DNA from: Phytoamicus setariae
GTDB lineage: Bacteria > Pseudomonadota > Alphaproteobacteria > Rhizobiales > Rhizobiaceae
Direction: 5' to 3'
Length of the DNA: 64,000 nt
Assembly: GCF_016722925.1 (NCBI RefSeq)
Contig: NZ_JAEQNC010000005.1
Coordinates: 62,001-126,000 of the forward strand
A model generated the notes under the pieces. The model had not been told where the DNA came from and searched no databases. It saw only the letters and a list, made by a program, of their open reading frames with translations. The first letter of the stretch is position 1; the number at the start of each line of letters is the position of its first letter. Below, in pieces: positions 8,377-16,777 of the stretch. A program made the position numbers and the translations under genes.

Positions 8377-8760
8377 ATGACCAACCCGAATATCCAGGAA
8401 GAAGAAGACAAGCCACTCGATCCGGCTATGGAGAATGTCCGCCGGAAAATGGTGCGCCTGCTCTTCATTTCGAGTTCGGCGATTGTTCTGGCCCTTATGG
8501 CCGTCCTCGGCTCGATTGTCTACAAGGCCAACAAGAATTCAACCGCAGCCAAGGAGGCGACAGCCGCCGTTGCTGTCAACGCGCCTGTGGCGGCGGCGCA
8601 GACCGCCACGTTGCCGAAGGGCTTTGCCATCGAGACGACGACGGTTGATGGCAACAGGATCTGGTTCATGGGCACCGGCGCGGACGGCAAGCATCTGATG
8701 ATCGTGCATGACATCAGCACCGGCAAGACGCTGACCGAAATCAGCATCGTGACCCAATAG
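8377..8760 (+). CDS. Small inner-membrane protein, DUF6476-like
   Basis: The 127-residue product has a short acidic N terminus, the motif MENVRRKMVRL, one transmembrane helix at about residues 25-46, and a periplasmic tail with TTTVDGNRIWFMGTGADGKHLMIVHDISTG. The motif before the helix recalls rhizobial proteins of the DUF6476 type; I am not certain of the number. The ATG at 8377 has AGGA six bases upstream; an alternative ATG at 8353 lies almost against the divergent rluD-like start. It is closely followed by the methyltransferase gene, so the two are probably cotranscribed. Function is unknown. Confidence 0.75.
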   Translation: MTNPNIQEEEDKPLDPAMENVRRKMVRLLFISSSAIVLALMAVLGSIVYKANKNSTAAKEATAAVAVNAPVAAAQTATLPKGFAIETTTVDGNRIWFMGTGADGKHLMIVHDISTGKTLTEISIVTQ

Positions 8761-8765
8761 CCGAG

Positions 8766-9599
8766 ATGAGCGGACATCGCGCGATCCGCATCGACGACCC
8801 CGCCGATCCCCGGATCGCGGGGTTTTCGGATATTCGCGAACGCGACCTGAGACGCCAGCACGGCCAGTTCATTGCCGAGGGCACTGTCGTGCTGCGCATG
8901 CTTGCCGACGCAGACCTGCGCGCCGCATCCGGCTTTCAGATGCAGGCTGTCCTGTTGCTTGAAAACAGGCTGGACGGCTTGACGGAAATCCTGGCGAACA
9001 TGCGCGGCGACGTGCCGGTCTACATCGCCGGCAAACAGGTGATGAATGCCATTGCCGGCTTCGACATCCATCGCGGCGTGCTTGCGCTTGGAACGCGCTC
9101 GAATGCCCGATCTGCCTCCGAGCTTGTCACGAGCCTGCCGGAAAGTGCGCTCGTGGTGGCTGCTGCCGGCATCTCGAACCACGACAATATCGGCTCGATC
9201 TTTCGCAACGCCGCGGCCTTCGGGGCGGATGCCGTGCTTCTGGACGGGGAATGCTGCGACCCGCTGTACCGCAAGGCCATCCGCGTCTCGGTCGGCGCGG
9301 CTCTGAAAGTGCCCTATGCGATAACGGACACGACAGGGACGCTGATCAGCCTGCTTCATGATCGCGGCTTCGCGCTATGGGGCCTTTCGCCACGAGGTGA
9401 ACTCGACATCAGGGCAATTCCTGCGTCGGCGCGCATGGCGCTGCTGACGGGAACCGAAGGCGAAGGCCTGCCCCAGCATGTCATGGCCTCGGTTCGCACC
9501 GCTCGGATCGCCCAGGCGCCGGGGCTCGACAGTCTGAATGCCGCAACAGCGACCGGCATCGCACTCTATTCGATCGCTTCGGCCATGCTCCGTATCTAA
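8766..9599 (+). CDS. TrmH/SpoU family RNA 2'-O-methyltransferase
   Basis: The 277-residue protein has the three SpoU motifs in order: motif 1 NHDNIGSIFRNAAAFG (138-153) with the catalytic Arg, motif 2 GTEGEGLP (229-236), and motif 3 SLNAATATGIAL (256-267). These form the trefoil-knot SAM-binding site of enzymes that methylate ribose 2'-OH in rRNA or tRNA. The N-terminal third is a substrate-recognition domain. The ATG at 8766 follows the previous stop by five bases. The target nucleotide cannot be deduced. Confidence 0.92.
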   Translation: MSGHRAIRIDDPADPRIAGFSDIRERDLRRQHGQFIAEGTVVLRMLADADLRAASGFQMQAVLLLENRLDGLTEILANMRGDVPVYIAGKQVMNAIAGFDIHRGVLALGTRSNARSASELVTSLPESALVVAAAGISNHDNIGSIFRNAAAFGADAVLLDGECCDPLYRKAIRVSVGAALKVPYAITDTTGTLISLLHDRGFALWGLSPRGELDIRAIPASARMALLTGTEGEGLPQHVMASVRTARIAQAPGLDSLNAATATGIALYSIASAMLRI

Positions 9600-9620
9600 G
9601 TGGCGCGTCCTACACCGCAT

Positions 9621-9962
9621 TTACTCGATAGCGTCCACCAGCCTTTCGTAAACCGGCCTGAACTGCGTGGCGCCCTGAGTACGTGAAGGCTCATCGCGCA
9701 GATTACCCATGGCAATCCCGCGATAGGCTATGGCTGCACCGCAATAGGAAGAGACGCCGCAGCCATCAAGCTGGGCAACGCGGTTTTCCGTCATCCGGCC
9801 AGGCGCACGCGGCGATGCGGGCTGCACGCCGACCGGTAGTGACGACAGCGCAAGCTCCACCGAGACCTCGGAAATTGCGGCGATACCAATCGGCGCTGCG
9901 GCGCCTGCCAGAAATGCCGCGCCCGCCGCAACGGCCAGCGCTGGCCATGCATGTCCGCTCAT
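9621..9962 (-). CDS. Small exported protein of unknown function
   Basis: The 113-residue product starts MSGHAWPALAVAAGAAFLAG, a signal peptide or single membrane anchor, followed by a short region with two cysteines (DGCGVSSYCG), which could form a disulfide in the periplasm. I do not recognise the family. The start at 9962 has GGGAA about eight bases upstream; a second ATG lies two codons earlier. The gene converges on the methyltransferase with a gap of 21 bases, and its 225-base upstream region separates it from the divergent LysR-type gene. Confidence 0.55.
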   Translation of the reverse strand: MSGHAWPALAVAAGAAFLAGAAAPIGIAAISEVSVELALSSLPVGVQPASPRAPGRMTENRVAQLDGCGVSSYCGAAIAYRGIAMGNLRDEPSRTQGATQFRPVYERLVDAIE

Positions 9963-10187
9963 CCCCATATTTCCCAACGACCAACGACGAACGCGGGATA
10001 AAGTCTCCCCGGCTGGTATGGGCATAGGCGGGTGTGACCAGGGCGTCCGTCCTTAAGGCAAGCAATTGTAGCAAGAACGTTTTCTAATGGGCTGGGCAGC
10101 ATGTTTCGTCTCCGCGTTTTCGCGTTGACTAATCTGTGTGCCGTCATTATCAAAATTTATATTTCTATCGGGACTTAAGAAATTCTA

Positions 10188-11075
10188 ATGATAGATTATG
10201 CACTTCTGGCTGCGGTCGCGGCAATAAGACGGACTGGCGGATTCGAAAAAGCAGGGCGTGAACTTGGCATCACCAGCTCCGCAGTTTCACAACGCGTCAG
10301 GCTGCTGGAGGAGCGACTGGGCGTTGCGCTCGTCATTCGCGGACAGCCCTGCAGGACGACCGAGGCCGGCGCGCGCCTGTGTCAGCATTACGACCAGGTC
10401 GGCCTGCTTGAACATACGCTGAACCGGGAACTGGGTTTCGACGCGAACGACGGAACGGCGGCCGTCCTGCGGATTGCGGTCAACGCCGACAGCTTGGCAA
10501 CATGGTTCCCCGATGCGATGAAGGAAATCGACGGCCGCCTGTTCGACATCATACTGGATGACGAACGCAGGAATGCCGACTGGTTGCGTAAGGGTGAGGT
10601 CAGCGGCGCCATCAGCGCCAGCCCGGGTCCCCTGCAAGGGTGCAATAGCAAGATGCTCGGCACCATGCGCTATGTGGCAACGGCCAGCGCCACCTTCATG
10701 CAGCGCTGGTTTTCCGAGGGCATCACGGAAGGGGCGCTACGGTCCGCGCCCGCGCTCGCCTACAACGCGGACGACGAATTCAATATCCGCTGGGTGCGGG
10801 AAGCGTTGCAGTTAAGCCTGATCCCGCCGACGCACTGGATTCCCGCGCCTCAAGCGCTGGTCCGAGCGGCGATGGATGGAATCGGTTGGGGCATGAACCC
10901 GTTGCCCCTGGTAGAAGCGGCGTTGCGCGACGGAAGCCTTGTCGAGCTGCCGCCGGGGTTGCGGCTTGACGTAAGACTGCATTGGCATTGGGCCCGTTCG
11001 GTACAGCATGCCATGTCAGACCTCACAGCATCGATTGTCAAGGCAGCCCGATTGGGATTGACGGCCGGCCTGTAA
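10188..11075 (+). CDS. LysR family regulator, ArgP/LysG type
   Basis: The 295-residue protein has an N-terminal winged helix (about 1-60; FEKAGRELGITSSAVSQRVRL) and a LysR effector domain. The opening MIDYALLAAVAAIRRTGGFE and the spacing of the effector domain match the ArgP/LysG (IciA) subgroup, which senses lysine and arginine and usually controls a LysE-type exporter. No lysE gene is beside it: the divergent gene encodes a small exported protein and the downstream gene a coiled-coil protein. The target may therefore lie elsewhere. Confidence 0.85.
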   Translation: MIDYALLAAVAAIRRTGGFEKAGRELGITSSAVSQRVRLLEERLGVALVIRGQPCRTTEAGARLCQHYDQVGLLEHTLNRELGFDANDGTAAVLRIAVNADSLATWFPDAMKEIDGRLFDIILDDERRNADWLRKGEVSGAISASPGPLQGCNSKMLGTMRYVATASATFMQRWFSEGITEGALRSAPALAYNADDEFNIRWVREALQLSLIPPTHWIPAPQALVRAAMDGIGWGMNPLPLVEAALRDGSLVELPPGLRLDVRLHWHWARSVQHAMSDLTASIVKAARLGLTAGL

Positions 11076-11105
11076 TGCGGGACGCCTTGCCAAACCGGTA
11101 CGGCA

Positions 11106-12281
11106 CTATTCCTGATACAGTAGCTTTGACGCTCGCTCGGCCAGCGCCACGCGCCCGCTCTGCCCCTTGCCCCGCTTGCCCGCAATTATTTTGTGAATAG
11201 GCGAGTTCGCGCCGTCCTTCTGGCCGACGACAGCGACCATTTTGGCGGCGATCTCTGCAATCTCCGTGCGCATCGCCTCGTCGCTTTCTTCATCGGTCAA
11301 GCGAAGGAGTACGTCGGCGGCAGCCGCCGCATGGGTTCTAACATCGTCGGACAATTCTGCTGCGCGCTCCGGTGAAATGATGGGTTCCGGCGCAATATAC
11401 GCCGATAGCTCGTTAGGCATAACCGGTGAACCTGGCCGAAGCCTTGCTGTAATATCGGGTTGCCCCTCGGTATTGGTCCTGGACGCCCTTGCCGCTTCGC
11501 GAGCTCCGGCATTGGCACTTCTCAGCCGCTCCTTGAGACGATTGATCTCACTGACGCGGCGTTCGATGATCGTATCCTTGTCGACGCTGCCTGACACTTC
11601 GGCATTCAGCTTGTCCGCCAGCTTGATCGCCCGGTTTTCTTCCCTGGCGAGCCGCAATTCGGCGTCCTTGGTGCGTTGAGTCAGCGCCCTGACATCCGTT
11701 CGGAGTGACTCGCGCTCGTCGCGCAAAGCGTTGATCCGCGCCCGGAAACTTTCTGCCTCCGTATCACGGGTGACAAGATCGATCTTCAGATTGTCGACAT
11801 CGCTAGACAAGCGCTGGACACGATGCAGCAACTCATCGATGCGCGCTTCTTTCATTCGCTCGGAATGCTGGGTCGCCACAAGCACACCGCGTATCTGCTC
11901 CGCCCGCATTTCCTCCTTGCGCACGCTGGCGCGCAATTCGCCGGCCTGGACATTGAGTTCCTCGCACATCGTCCGGAGATCGACGTTTTCGCCATGCAGT
12001 CGGCTCGCCTCGTCCACAAGCGCGTCATTGCGGATGGAAAGTCCTGCCGCCTTATGCCGTATTTCCTTGAGGTCATGACCGGTTCGCGCTACCGCAACCG
12101 CCATTTCCGCCCGAACCATATCCTTTTGCGCCCGCAGTTCCTGCGGGCTGACCGGCATGGTTGCCATGATGCGATCTTCGGTAAACTTGACGATGCGCCG
12201 GTGTATGACCGGCGCAAACAGCATCCCCGTCAGAATTGCAGTCAGAAATCCAAGTCCAAACAGAAGCGCATATTCTATCAC
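11106..12281 (-). CDS. Membrane-anchored coiled-coil protein of unknown function
   Basis: The 391-residue product has one N-terminal transmembrane helix (about residues 5-27) and then a long region (about 65-270) rich in Glu, Arg, Leu and Asp with heptad spacing, typical of a coiled coil. The C-terminal part (about 285-391) is less regular and ends RVALAERASKLLYQE. This topology would place a long rod in the cytoplasm. I do not recognise a named domain; such genes are conserved in rhizobia next to the eipA/chpT region. A structural or envelope-organising role is possible but is inference. Confidence 0.7.
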   Translation of the reverse strand: MIEYALLFGLGFLTAILTGMLFAPVIHRRIVKFTEDRIMATMPVSPQELRAQKDMVRAEMAVAVARTGHDLKEIRHKAAGLSIRNDALVDEASRLHGENVDLRTMCEELNVQAGELRASVRKEEMRAEQIRGVLVATQHSERMKEARIDELLHRVQRLSSDVDNLKIDLVTRDTEAESFRARINALRDERESLRTDVRALTQRTKDAELRLAREENRAIKLADKLNAEVSGSVDKDTIIERRVSEINRLKERLRSANAGAREAARASRTNTEGQPDITARLRPGSPVMPNELSAYIAPEPIISPERAAELSDDVRTHAAAAADVLLRLTDEESDEAMRTEIAEIAAKMVAVVGQKDGANSPIHKIIAGKRGKGQSGRVALAERASKLLYQE

Positions 12282-12455
12282 GACAAACCCGTAGAAACTC
12301 TGTCCGCCAACACTATGGGAGCAAGAACTGTCACCCGCGTTTCCATGGACGATTTAAACCATGGGCAGAACCGCCCGGCAAGTTACACACGGTACAGCCA
12401 CTGCCAATATTCATCACCTGAGTTAATTTTAGTGAGAATAGATATATAAATACCA

Positions 12456-12486
12456 CGCCGTGCATCCCTGTAGAGGATGCACGGCG
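12456..12486 (-). terminator. Terminator hairpin downstream of eipA
   Basis: CGCCGTGCATCC (12456-12467) and GGATGCACGGCG (12475-12486) form a perfect 12-bp stem with a seven-base loop. It lies 37 bases past the eipA stop. The T-run on the minus strand is weak, so termination is likely but not certain. Confidence 0.65.
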
Positions 12487-12522
12487 CTAGTTTCCGCAAC
12501 CAGAGACGCTGGCTTAATCGCC

Positions 12523-13101
12523 TTAGAAAGGATTCCAGGTGCTTTTGCGTGTCATCTTGAGGTAGCCGACATTCACGCCCAGTCTGGCGCCAACGCCGGT
12601 GCGGATGGGAACGATCACCACATTGTGGCTCTTCAGCACCGTCATCCCTGCCCCAGCCACGACATAGGCCTGCCCACTGACCCCGCCGAAACGCGAATAG
12701 ATCAGCTTCACATCGGGAAGATTGTAGATGAGCATCATGACCCGGCTGCCCTGGCCACCATAGTCGATCCCGAGCGACGGACCCTGCCAGAAGAGCGAAT
12801 GTTGACCGGCATTCTTGGTGTAGAGGTCGCCCTCGCCATAGGTCGCGCCGGCAATAAAGGCACCGGCGCCTTCCTGGCCCAGCACATAGCCGTTCGGCAG
12901 GCCGTAGGTCTGGAAAGCTTTCTCAATGACCTTCGCCACACCGCCTGTCGTCGAACCGAAGAAGCCGTGGCCGGCATCGACGATTTCCTGCATCGAATAC
13001 TGCGCATTCGCCGCCTGCGTCGGCTGAGCCAGCGCCATCAGGCCAGCAAGAGCGACCAGAACTTTCAGATATCTCGCAAAGGAGCCCGCCAACATTTGCA
13101 T
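12523..13101 (-). CDS. eipA: EipA family periplasmic envelope protein (DUF1134)
   Basis: The 192-residue product has a Sec signal peptide (hydrophobic core YLKVLVALAGLMALA, cleavage expected after QPTQA) and a mature domain of the DUF1134 type with GQEGAGAFIAGATYGEGDLYT and GPSLGIDYGGQGSR. In Brucella the DUF1134 protein EipA is a periplasmic beta-barrel-like protein needed for envelope stress resistance, and its promoter is bound by CtrA. Here the gene is divergent from chpT and the shared upstream region holds two CtrA-box candidates, which agrees with that model. A stable hairpin follows the stop codon. Confidence 0.85.
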   Translation of the reverse strand: MQMLAGSFARYLKVLVALAGLMALAQPTQAANAQYSMQEIVDAGHGFFGSTTGGVAKVIEKAFQTYGLPNGYVLGQEGAGAFIAGATYGEGDLYTKNAGQHSLFWQGPSLGIDYGGQGSRVMMLIYNLPDVKLIYSRFGGVSGQAYVVAGAGMTVLKSHNVVIVPIRTGVGARLGVNVGYLKMTRKSTWNPF

Positions 13102-13170
13102 TTTGGTTCCATCCCGTCCGTTTGGGGTGTCCGAGCCTTTCCCAGCATTGAAAAAGGCAATCGAACCGAA

Positions 13171-13211
13171 TTAACTACATTTTGAGCCGATCATATTAAC
13201 AATCGGTTTAC
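13171..13211. promoter_or_regulatory. Two candidate CtrA boxes between eipA and chpT
   Basis: TTAA-N7-TTGA lies at 13171-13185 and TTAA-N7-TTTAC at 13196-13211. Each differs by one base from the CtrA consensus TTAA-N7-TTAA. They are 70-110 bases upstream of the eipA start and 145-186 bases upstream of the chpT start. Confidence 0.5.
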
Positions 13212-13356
13212 CAAATGTGGTGTCTTTATGGCAGGCATAAGCAGGCTATCCGGGCTGTCAGAATTGATTCTGTCTAAGCCGGGTTCTGCCCGAAATTATC
13301 AAACGACCCGCTCACCGGCCAATCGGCAAACCGGCCGGCGGCACCAGGAGAAAAGC

Positions 13357-14007
13357 ATGGCAAAGAACCCGAATCTGACCCTCACAGGATCCGATCTCGC
13401 GGCATTGTTATGCAGCAGGGTCTGCCACGATGTGATCTCCCCCGTCGGTGCCATCAATAACGGCCTCGAACTGCTCGATGAGGGCGGCTCCGATGCCGAC
13501 GCTCTAGACCTGATCCGCACTTCGGCACACAATGCTTCGGTACGGCTGAAATTTGCCCGCCTCGCCTTCGGTGCGTCCGGCTCCGTCGGTGCCTCGATCG
13601 ACACGGGTGAAGCCGAAAAGGCCATCCGGGATTTTGCAGCCGCCGAAAAGAAAACGGAAATCACTTGGAACGGCCCACGCGCGATCATTGCCAAGAACCG
13701 CGTGAAGATGCTGATGAACCTCTTCCTGGTGGCCTACGGTTCGGTACCGCGCGGCGGTTCCATCGACGTCACGCTCGAAAATCCCGAAACCGACGCCAAG
13801 TTCACGCTTGTCGCCAAGGGCCGCATCATGCGCCTTCCGCCCAAGTTCATGGAAATCAATTCCGGGCATGTCGAGGAAGCGGTCGATGCTCACACCATCC
13901 AGCCCTACTACACTGTGCTGCTAGCCGAAGAAGCTGGCATGCGCATGCATGCAGTCCAGACGGAAGACGCACTCGTCTACACCGCCGAGATGGCAGCGAC
14001 CGAATAA
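13357..14007 (+). CDS. chpT: Histidine phosphotransferase ChpT
   Basis: ChpT carries phosphate from the hybrid kinase CckA to CtrA and CpdR in the alphaproteobacterial cell-cycle relay. The 216-residue protein starts with a dimerisation helix containing the phospho-accepting His24 in CSRVCHDVISPVGAI, the ChpT signature, followed by a degenerate ATPase-like fold. The start at 13357 has CAGGAG at the right distance; a longer frame from 13228 adds unlikely sequence. It is divergent from eipA and close to ctrA (about 2.8 kb away), a neighbourhood seen in rhizobia. Confidence 0.92.
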   Translation: MAKNPNLTLTGSDLAALLCSRVCHDVISPVGAINNGLELLDEGGSDADALDLIRTSAHNASVRLKFARLAFGASGSVGASIDTGEAEKAIRDFAAAEKKTEITWNGPRAIIAKNRVKMLMNLFLVAYGSVPRGGSIDVTLENPETDAKFTLVAKGRIMRLPPKFMEINSGHVEEAVDAHTIQPYYTVLLAEEAGMRMHAVQTEDALVYTAEMAATE

Positions 14008-14143
14008 ACCGGTCACCTGTTCCGTTCAGATCCACGGGAGTACCGCGCTGATACAGCCGGTAAGGATCTGTTATGCTTTTCTCTTTACCCTAGGTTCGGT
14101 TGAGATTTTGCAGAACGCCCCGTCATGAGGCGATGAGGAAGCT

Positions 14144-14512
14144 ATGCCGAATGTGCTTATTGCCGATGAGTCCGATGCCATCCGCACTATCGGCGCGCTG
14201 ATCCTGACCGGATTGGGCTTTAACGTTTCGGAATCTTCCGGTGCACTTGACGTCTTCGCCCGCTGCGAAGCCGATCTCCCTGACGTACTCGTCATCGATT
14301 CCGCCCTGCATGGAGCTTTGGATGTCATCCGGAATATCCGCGCTCTGCCGAACGGGAACGCCGTCCACATATTCTACAGCGTTGCCAAGGCTGACTTGCG
14401 GATCCTGATGGAAGCCAAACTGGCGGGCGCCAGCGATGTTCTTCTCAAGCCATTCGATCGCAAGGTCTTGAGCGCCGTGTTTGCCAATATCGCGGCATCT
14501 GCCGCCGCCTAA
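14144..14512 (+). CDS. Single-domain response regulator
   Basis: This 122-residue protein is a lone receiver domain. The acidic pocket D8/E9, phospho-acceptor D52 (VLVIDSALHG), Ser79 (IFYSV) and Lys102 (LLKPFD) are all present, so it should be phosphorylatable. There is no output domain. It follows chpT on the same strand with a 136-base gap. Single-domain regulators such as CpdR and DivK work with the ChpT/CckA relay, but this sequence is not obviously either of them, so a role as a phosphate sink or adaptor is inference. Confidence 0.85.
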   Translation: MPNVLIADESDAIRTIGALILTGLGFNVSESSGALDVFARCEADLPDVLVIDSALHGALDVIRNIRALPNGNAVHIFYSVAKADLRILMEAKLAGASDVLLKPFDRKVLSAVFANIAASAAA

Positions 14513-14628
14513 TTGCGCCGGGCCGCCAACTTGCGGGCATTTTTGACAACCGGCCAATCACGACGAAAACCCGCACGTCATCGGAGCGGGTTTCCCTCGT
14601 AGCTGTTGCGGGGTGGATCACTGCACAC

Positions 14629-15396
14629 TCATTCGGCGTCTGTTGCAGCCTGCTTGATGAGATCAGCCACAGCTGCCGGGTTCGACACGTAAATGGCGTG
14701 GCTGCCGGGCACTTCGTTCACGCGTGCATTTGCGCGCTTGGCCATCATCCGCTGGGCGTCTGGAGGAATCATCCGATCATCGGTCGCCACCAGGTAAAAG
14801 CTGCGCTTGTGTTTCCAGGCTGGATCCGTGACCGCGCCCGTCAAGGCATTCACGCTCCATGGAACCTGGGAGTCGGCCATGAAGGCTGCAGTTTCCGCAT
14901 CGACATCGGCGGCGAAGGAGGCAGCGAACTTGGCCTTGTCGAGCGATAGAAAGCCGTCAACCGGCGGCAGGATTGGCGGCACCGGGGCTCCAGCCGGGGG
15001 ATTGGCGATGAGCGTCGAAACGGACTCACCCTTGTCCAGAGCAAATGCGGCAACGTAGACGAGCGATTTCACTTTGTCGTCGGTCCCGGCTTCACTGATA
15101 ACAGCGCCGCCATAGGAATGGCCCACGAGCACGACCGGACCGTCCTGCGCTGCGATTGCCCGCTTGGTATAGGCAACGTCATCCGCCAGCGACGTCGTTG
15201 GATTTTGCACGATAGTTACGTTGTAGCCGTCTTTTTTCAGGACATCGTAGACGCCTTTCCAACCGGCTCCGTCGACGAAACCACCATGTACGAGAACAAC
15301 ATTCTTGACGCCCGCAGGGGCGGCGATGCCGGATCCGGCGCCGGTGGCAGCCATGACGACGGAGGCAGCAGCAGCAAGCAATCTATTCGTGGTCAT
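14629..15396 (-). CDS. Exported alpha/beta hydrolase
   Basis: The 255-residue protein has a signal peptide (about 1-26) and a compact alpha/beta hydrolase fold. The oxyanion region is LVHGGFVDGAGW, the nucleophile elbow is GHSYGG with Ser94, and the acid and His are probably in VATDDRMIPP and VPGSHAIYVSNP. These features resemble the esterase/salicylate-esterase-like group with substrates from esters to lactones. The gene is divergent from an OhrR-like regulator, and the intergenic region holds two copies of its likely operator, so it is probably induced by the signal that inactivates that regulator. Confidence 0.85.
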   Translation of the reverse strand: MTTNRLLAAAASVVMAATGAGSGIAAPAGVKNVVLVHGGFVDGAGWKGVYDVLKKDGYNVTIVQNPTTSLADDVAYTKRAIAAQDGPVVLVGHSYGGAVISEAGTDDKVKSLVYVAAFALDKGESVSTLIANPPAGAPVPPILPPVDGFLSLDKAKFAASFAADVDAETAAFMADSQVPWSVNALTGAVTDPAWKHKRSFYLVATDDRMIPPDAQRMMAKRANARVNEVPGSHAIYVSNPAAVADLIKQAATDAE

Positions 15397-15429
15397 TTTC
15401 GTTACTCCGTTTTGAATTTCACGATATTC

Positions 15430-15495
15430 ATTATCGCGATAATTAAAAGTAACTCGAAAATTCCGCCTCGTCTACTGTTTATTTATCGCGACAAT
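15430..15495. promoter_or_regulatory. Paired operator candidates between hydrolase and OhrR-like regulator
   Basis: ATTATCGCGATAAT at 15430-15443 is a perfect 14-bp palindrome. A second copy with two changes, TTTATCGCGACAAT, lies at 15482-15495. The centres are 52 bp apart, about five helical turns. The sites are placed to control both divergent genes. Confidence 0.6.
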
Positions 15496-15546
15496 GATTA
15501 TATCAATAACACATTGAAGCGCCTCGACAAAAAATGGAGTTCTTGA

Positions 15547-15999
15547 ATGACCGACGCCCCCTCACCCCTGCCGCTGGACAACCAGCTCTGCTTCTCGGTC
15601 TATTCGACAGCCATCGCCATCAACAGAACTTACAAGCCGCTGCTCGACGAGCTGGGAGTTACCTATACGCAGTATCTGGTGCTGAGTGCGCTTTGGGAGC
15701 ATGACGGCCTGAGCATATCCACGATCGCTGAACGCCTCGCGCTGGAGCCGAGCACAATCACCCCAGCCGTCAAGAGGCTGGAGGCCGCAGGCTTTCTTTC
15801 ACGGCGCCGCAGCAAGGACGACGAGCGACTCGTCGAAGCGTTTCTGACCGAGAAAGGCAAGGAGCTGCATGCGAAAACCGGCTGCCTGACGGATACGCTG
15901 CTGCAGCGCTCCGGCTTCGAGGTCAAGGAGCTTGCAGCTCTCAATGAAAAGCTGCAGCTTCTGAGGGATCGGATGGCGCGCGGCACGCAACGCGACTGA
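15547..15999 (+). CDS. MarR family regulator, OhrR-like
   Basis: The 150-residue winged-helix protein has the OhrR opening LDNQLCFSVYSTAIAINRTYKPLLD with the peroxide-sensing Cys15, and a second cysteine at 113, as in two-cysteine OhrR proteins that form an intersubunit disulfide. The DNA-binding part is LSISTIAERLALEPSTITPAVKRL and the wing SRRRSKDDERL. OhrR represses genes for organic hydroperoxide defence. Here the divergent gene encodes an exported alpha/beta hydrolase and not Ohr, so the sensed compound or target may differ. GGAG precedes the ATG by seven bases. Confidence 0.88.
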   Translation: MTDAPSPLPLDNQLCFSVYSTAIAINRTYKPLLDELGVTYTQYLVLSALWEHDGLSISTIAERLALEPSTITPAVKRLEAAGFLSRRRSKDDERLVEAFLTEKGKELHAKTGCLTDTLLQRSGFEVKELAALNEKLQLLRDRMARGTQRD

Positions 16000-16012
16000 T
16001 AGCCGGAATCGA

Positions 16013-16042
16013 AAAGCCCGCCCCTAAAACGGGACGGGCTTT
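16013..16042. terminator. Bidirectional terminator between ohrR-like gene and ctrA
   Basis: AAAGCCCG (16013-16020) pairs with CGGGCTTT (16035-16042), with further pairing inside the loop. T residues follow the stem on both strands, and the two flanking genes converge here. Confidence 0.75.
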
Positions 16043-16075
16043 GCTAAGGCGCATTCAGAAAGGGGTATTGCGAGG

Positions 16076-16777
16076 TCAGGCGCTTTCCATCAACTCGGCG
16101 CCATCCGGCTCGCGCAGCACGTAGCCGCGGCCCCAGACCGTCTCGATATAATTTGCGCCGCCGGCAGCTGCAGCGAGCTTCTTGCGCAGCTTGCAGATGA
16201 ACACGTCGATGATCTTCAGTTCAGGCTCGTCCATGCCGCCGTAAAGGTGGTTCAAGAACATTTCCTTCGTCAGCGTCGTCCCCTTACGCAACGAGAGAAG
16301 CTCCAGCATCTGGTATTCCTTGCCCGTCAGATGGACGCGCTGGCCGCCGATTTCGACCGTCTTGGCGTCGAGATTGACGATCAGGTCACCGGTGATGATG
16401 ACGGACTGGGCATGGCCCTTGGACCGGCGCACGATTGCATGAATGCGTGCGACGAGCTCATCCTTGTGGAAGGGCTTGGTCATATAGTCGTCCGCGCCGA
16501 AGCCGAGGCCGCGCACCTTGTCCTCAATGCCGGCCATGCCGGAGAGGATCAGGATCGGCGTCTTGACCTTGGACAGCCGCAACGTCCTGAGGACCTCGTA
16601 ACCCGACATGTCGGGCAGATTGAGATCGAGCAGGATGATGTCGTAGTCGTACAGTTTACCGAGATCGACACCTTCCTCGCCCAGGTCGGTGGTGTAAACG
16701 TTGAAACTTTCAGATTTGAGCATCAACTCGATGCTCTGCGCTGTCGCGCTGTCGTCTTCAATTAAAAGAACCCGCAT
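16076..16777 (-). CDS. ctrA: Cell-cycle response regulator CtrA
   Basis: The 233-residue protein has a receiver domain (1-118) with acidic residues E7/D8/D9, phospho-acceptor D51 ([14 protein letters not shown]) and K102 (TKPFHKDEL), and an OmpR-type winged helix (about 125-228) with [13 protein letters not shown] and [13 protein letters not shown], the CtrA recognition helix. It is the master regulator of the alphaproteobacterial cell cycle, phosphorylated through CckA-ChpT. Its upstream region is AT-rich and has several CtrA-type sites, in keeping with autoregulation. chpT is 2 kb downstream and sciP is elsewhere in the window. Confidence 0.97.
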   Translation of the reverse strand: MRVLLIEDDSATAQSIELMLKSESFNVYTTDLGEEGVDLGKLYDYDIILLDLNLPDMSGYEVLRTLRLSKVKTPILILSGMAGIEDKVRGLGFGADDYMTKPFHKDELVARIHAIVRRSKGHAQSVIITGDLIVNLDAKTVEIGGQRVHLTGKEYQMLELLSLRKGTTLTKEMFLNHLYGGMDEPELKIIDVFICKLRKKLAAAAGGANYIETVWGRGYVLREPDGAELMESA

